Source: a virus. From it: 64,000 bases of DNA. A model generated the notes under the pieces. The model saw nothing but the letters and a program-made list of their open reading frames with translations, did no database searches and had not been told where the DNA came from. This document shows positions 63,106 through 64,000 of this stretch, in pieces. The stretch lies in the IMG/VR virus record IMGVR_UViG_3300025141_014429, positions 1 through 64,000 of that record; one strand, written 5' to 3'. Position 1 is the stretch's first letter. Each line of letters opens with the position of its first letter. Position numbers and translations under genes: made by a program.

Positions 63106-64000
63106 TTGAAAACAGCACTAATCACAGGAGTAACTGGTCAAGATGGTTCGTATCTTGCTGAATTACTTTTGAGTAAAGGTTATCAAGTAATTGGAATTAA
63201 AAGAAGAAATTCTTTGATATCAACTGATAGAATTGATCATATAATGAATGATGAAAAATTGGTTTTAAATTTTACACTTGTTTATGGTAATATGAATGAT
63301 TCTGGTAATTTGCACAGAACTCTACTAAAGTACAAACCTGATGAAGTATACAATCTGGCAGCACAATCTCATGTTAGAGTTTCTTTTGATACTCCTGAAG
63401 AAACAACAGAGTTTGTGGCAATGGGAACATTAAGACTCTTGGAAGCAATGAGAAATGTCTGCCCAGAAGCAAGATACTACCAGGCATCTTCATCAGAAAT
63501 GTTTGGAGACAATCCGGATCATCCTCAGAATGAAGACACTAGATTAATGCCGGCTAGCCCTTATGCTTGTGCAAAAACATATGCACATAATATATGTAGG
63601 AATTATAGGCAGTCTTATGGTATGCATATTTCTTCTGGGATACTATTTAACCATGAAAGCCCACGAAGAGGTGAGACTTTTGTCACAAGAAAGATTACAA
63701 TTGCTGCAGCAAAAATAAAATTAGGCTTACAGAAGAAATTATATTTAGGAAATTTAGACGCAAAGAGGGATTGGGGGCATGCCAAAGATTATGTTGAAGC
63801 TATGTGGTTAATGTTGCAGCAAGATATACCCGATGATTATGTCATAGCGACTGGTGAAACTTGTGCTGTATCTGACTTTTTAAGAATTGTGTTTGACATT
63901 GCTGGGTTAGATGAACGTAAATATGTGGAAATAGATGAAAGGCTTTATAGGCCTCATGAGGTACCACTTCTACTCGGAGACGCTACAAAAGCTAGAAAAA
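63106..64000 (+). CDS. gmd: GDP-mannose 4,6-dehydratase (Gmd), partial, TTG start
   Basis: Starts at TTG 63106 behind AGAGGAGTTTAAA; the frame runs open to the window end (298 codons). [21 protein letters not shown], then [22 protein letters not shown] and YACAKTYAH are Gmd signatures. Converts GDP-mannose to the 4-keto-6-deoxy sugar used by Fcl. The 3' end is cut by the window. Missed easily because of its TTG start. Confidence 0.93.
   Translation, partial: MKTALITGVTGQDGSYLAELLLSKGYQVIGIKRRNSLISTDRIDHIMNDEKLVLNFTLVYGNMNDSGNLHRTLLKYKPDEVYNLAAQSHVRVSFDTPEETTEFVAMGTLRLLEAMRNVCPEARYYQASSSEMFGDNPDHPQNEDTRLMPASPYACAKTYAHNICRNYRQSYGMHISSGILFNHESPRRGETFVTRKITIAAAKIKLGLQKKLYLGNLDAKRDWGHAKDYVEAMWLMLQQDIPDDYVIATGETCAVSDFLRIVFDIAGLDERKYVEIDERLYRPHEVPLLLGDATKARK

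Noticed and set aside
63106-64000. Right-end frame as a second Fcl copy
   Set aside because: The [10 protein letters not shown] and [10 protein letters not shown] sequences are specific to Gmd, not Fcl.

Overview
The window is a 64 kb piece of a large, AT-rich bacteriophage genome, most likely a marine, T4-superfamily-like or jumbo myovirus of a Gram-negative host. Phage identity rests on several features. There is a long array of tiny, tightly packed genes, each behind the same promoter. Two gp55-like truncated sigma factors are present. About fifteen otherwise unrelated proteins share an N-terminal capsid-targeting-like peptide. There is an S74-chaperone tail fibre, a phage tRNA, a PIN-PhoH protein and compact ATGA-overlapping gene strings. 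A Gram-negative host is suggested by a lipobox lipoprotein, an outer-membrane beta-barrel protein, a membrane-anchored trypsin-like protease and a YeaG/YeaH/YcgB set. No terminase, portal, capsid or polymerase lies in the window, so the exact lineage cannot be fixed.

Region 1 (1-17.2 kb, + strand) is an early/accessory array of some 50 genes, mostly 25-140 codons and mostly unrecognisable. Many are headed by a near-identical promoter: CGTGCAAA, exactly 16 bp, then TATAATATAA. This is followed by an A/C-rich leader with the core ACCAACCAA and a GGAG Shine-Dalgarno (SD). Recognisable products are a region-2-only sigma factor, a RadA-like RecA-fold ATPase, an arginine tRNA (UCU), a surface lipoprotein and a TM2-like membrane peptide. 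Two RNAs that fold as perfect a-b-a'-b' pseudoknots ending in U-runs flank the tRNA. Their unpaired loops are exact complements of the shared leader/SD sequence of the promoter array. A second sigma paralogue (17.3-17.7 kb) lies on the minus strand behind a duplicated copy of the first one's promoter. GC-rich noncoding islands lie at 7.7-8.2, 17.86-18.0 and 20.87-20.95 kb.

Region 2 (18.2-35.1 kb) is a set of mostly late, virion-type genes whose products begin with variants of MKITRRQLRxLIxE. This resembles the T4 capsid-targeting sequence that the prohead protease cuts after (I/L)xE. Cargo includes a J-domain protein, a DUF192 protein, a peptidoglycan-binding giant and an M15-type peptidase. 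Morons on the opposite strand encode a beta-barrel protein, an HExxH peptidase and a trypsin-like protease.

Region 3 (35.2-44.7 kb) holds a nucleotidyltransferase, then a complete stress triad in the order YeaH (VWA), YcgB/SpoVR, YeaG/PrkA kinase. A divergent chaperonin (GroEL apical-like) protein follows. After it come a histone H1-like Hc1 protein, an orphan sigma region 4 with a Cys-rich head, and PIN-PhoH.

Region 4 (44.7-64 kb) starts with two lectin-like mini-proteins and a self-cleaving tail fibre. It continues as an unbroken glycan-biosynthesis operon: GT2, GT4 and GT8 transferases, methyltransferases, a dTDP-3-amino-3,6-dideoxyhexose route (RmlB-like, FdtA/QdtA-like, DegT), CMP-acylneuraminate-like activation with a DRE-TIM aldolase, SDR and HAD, and GDP-fucose synthesis (Fcl, Gmd). 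Gmd runs off the right end.
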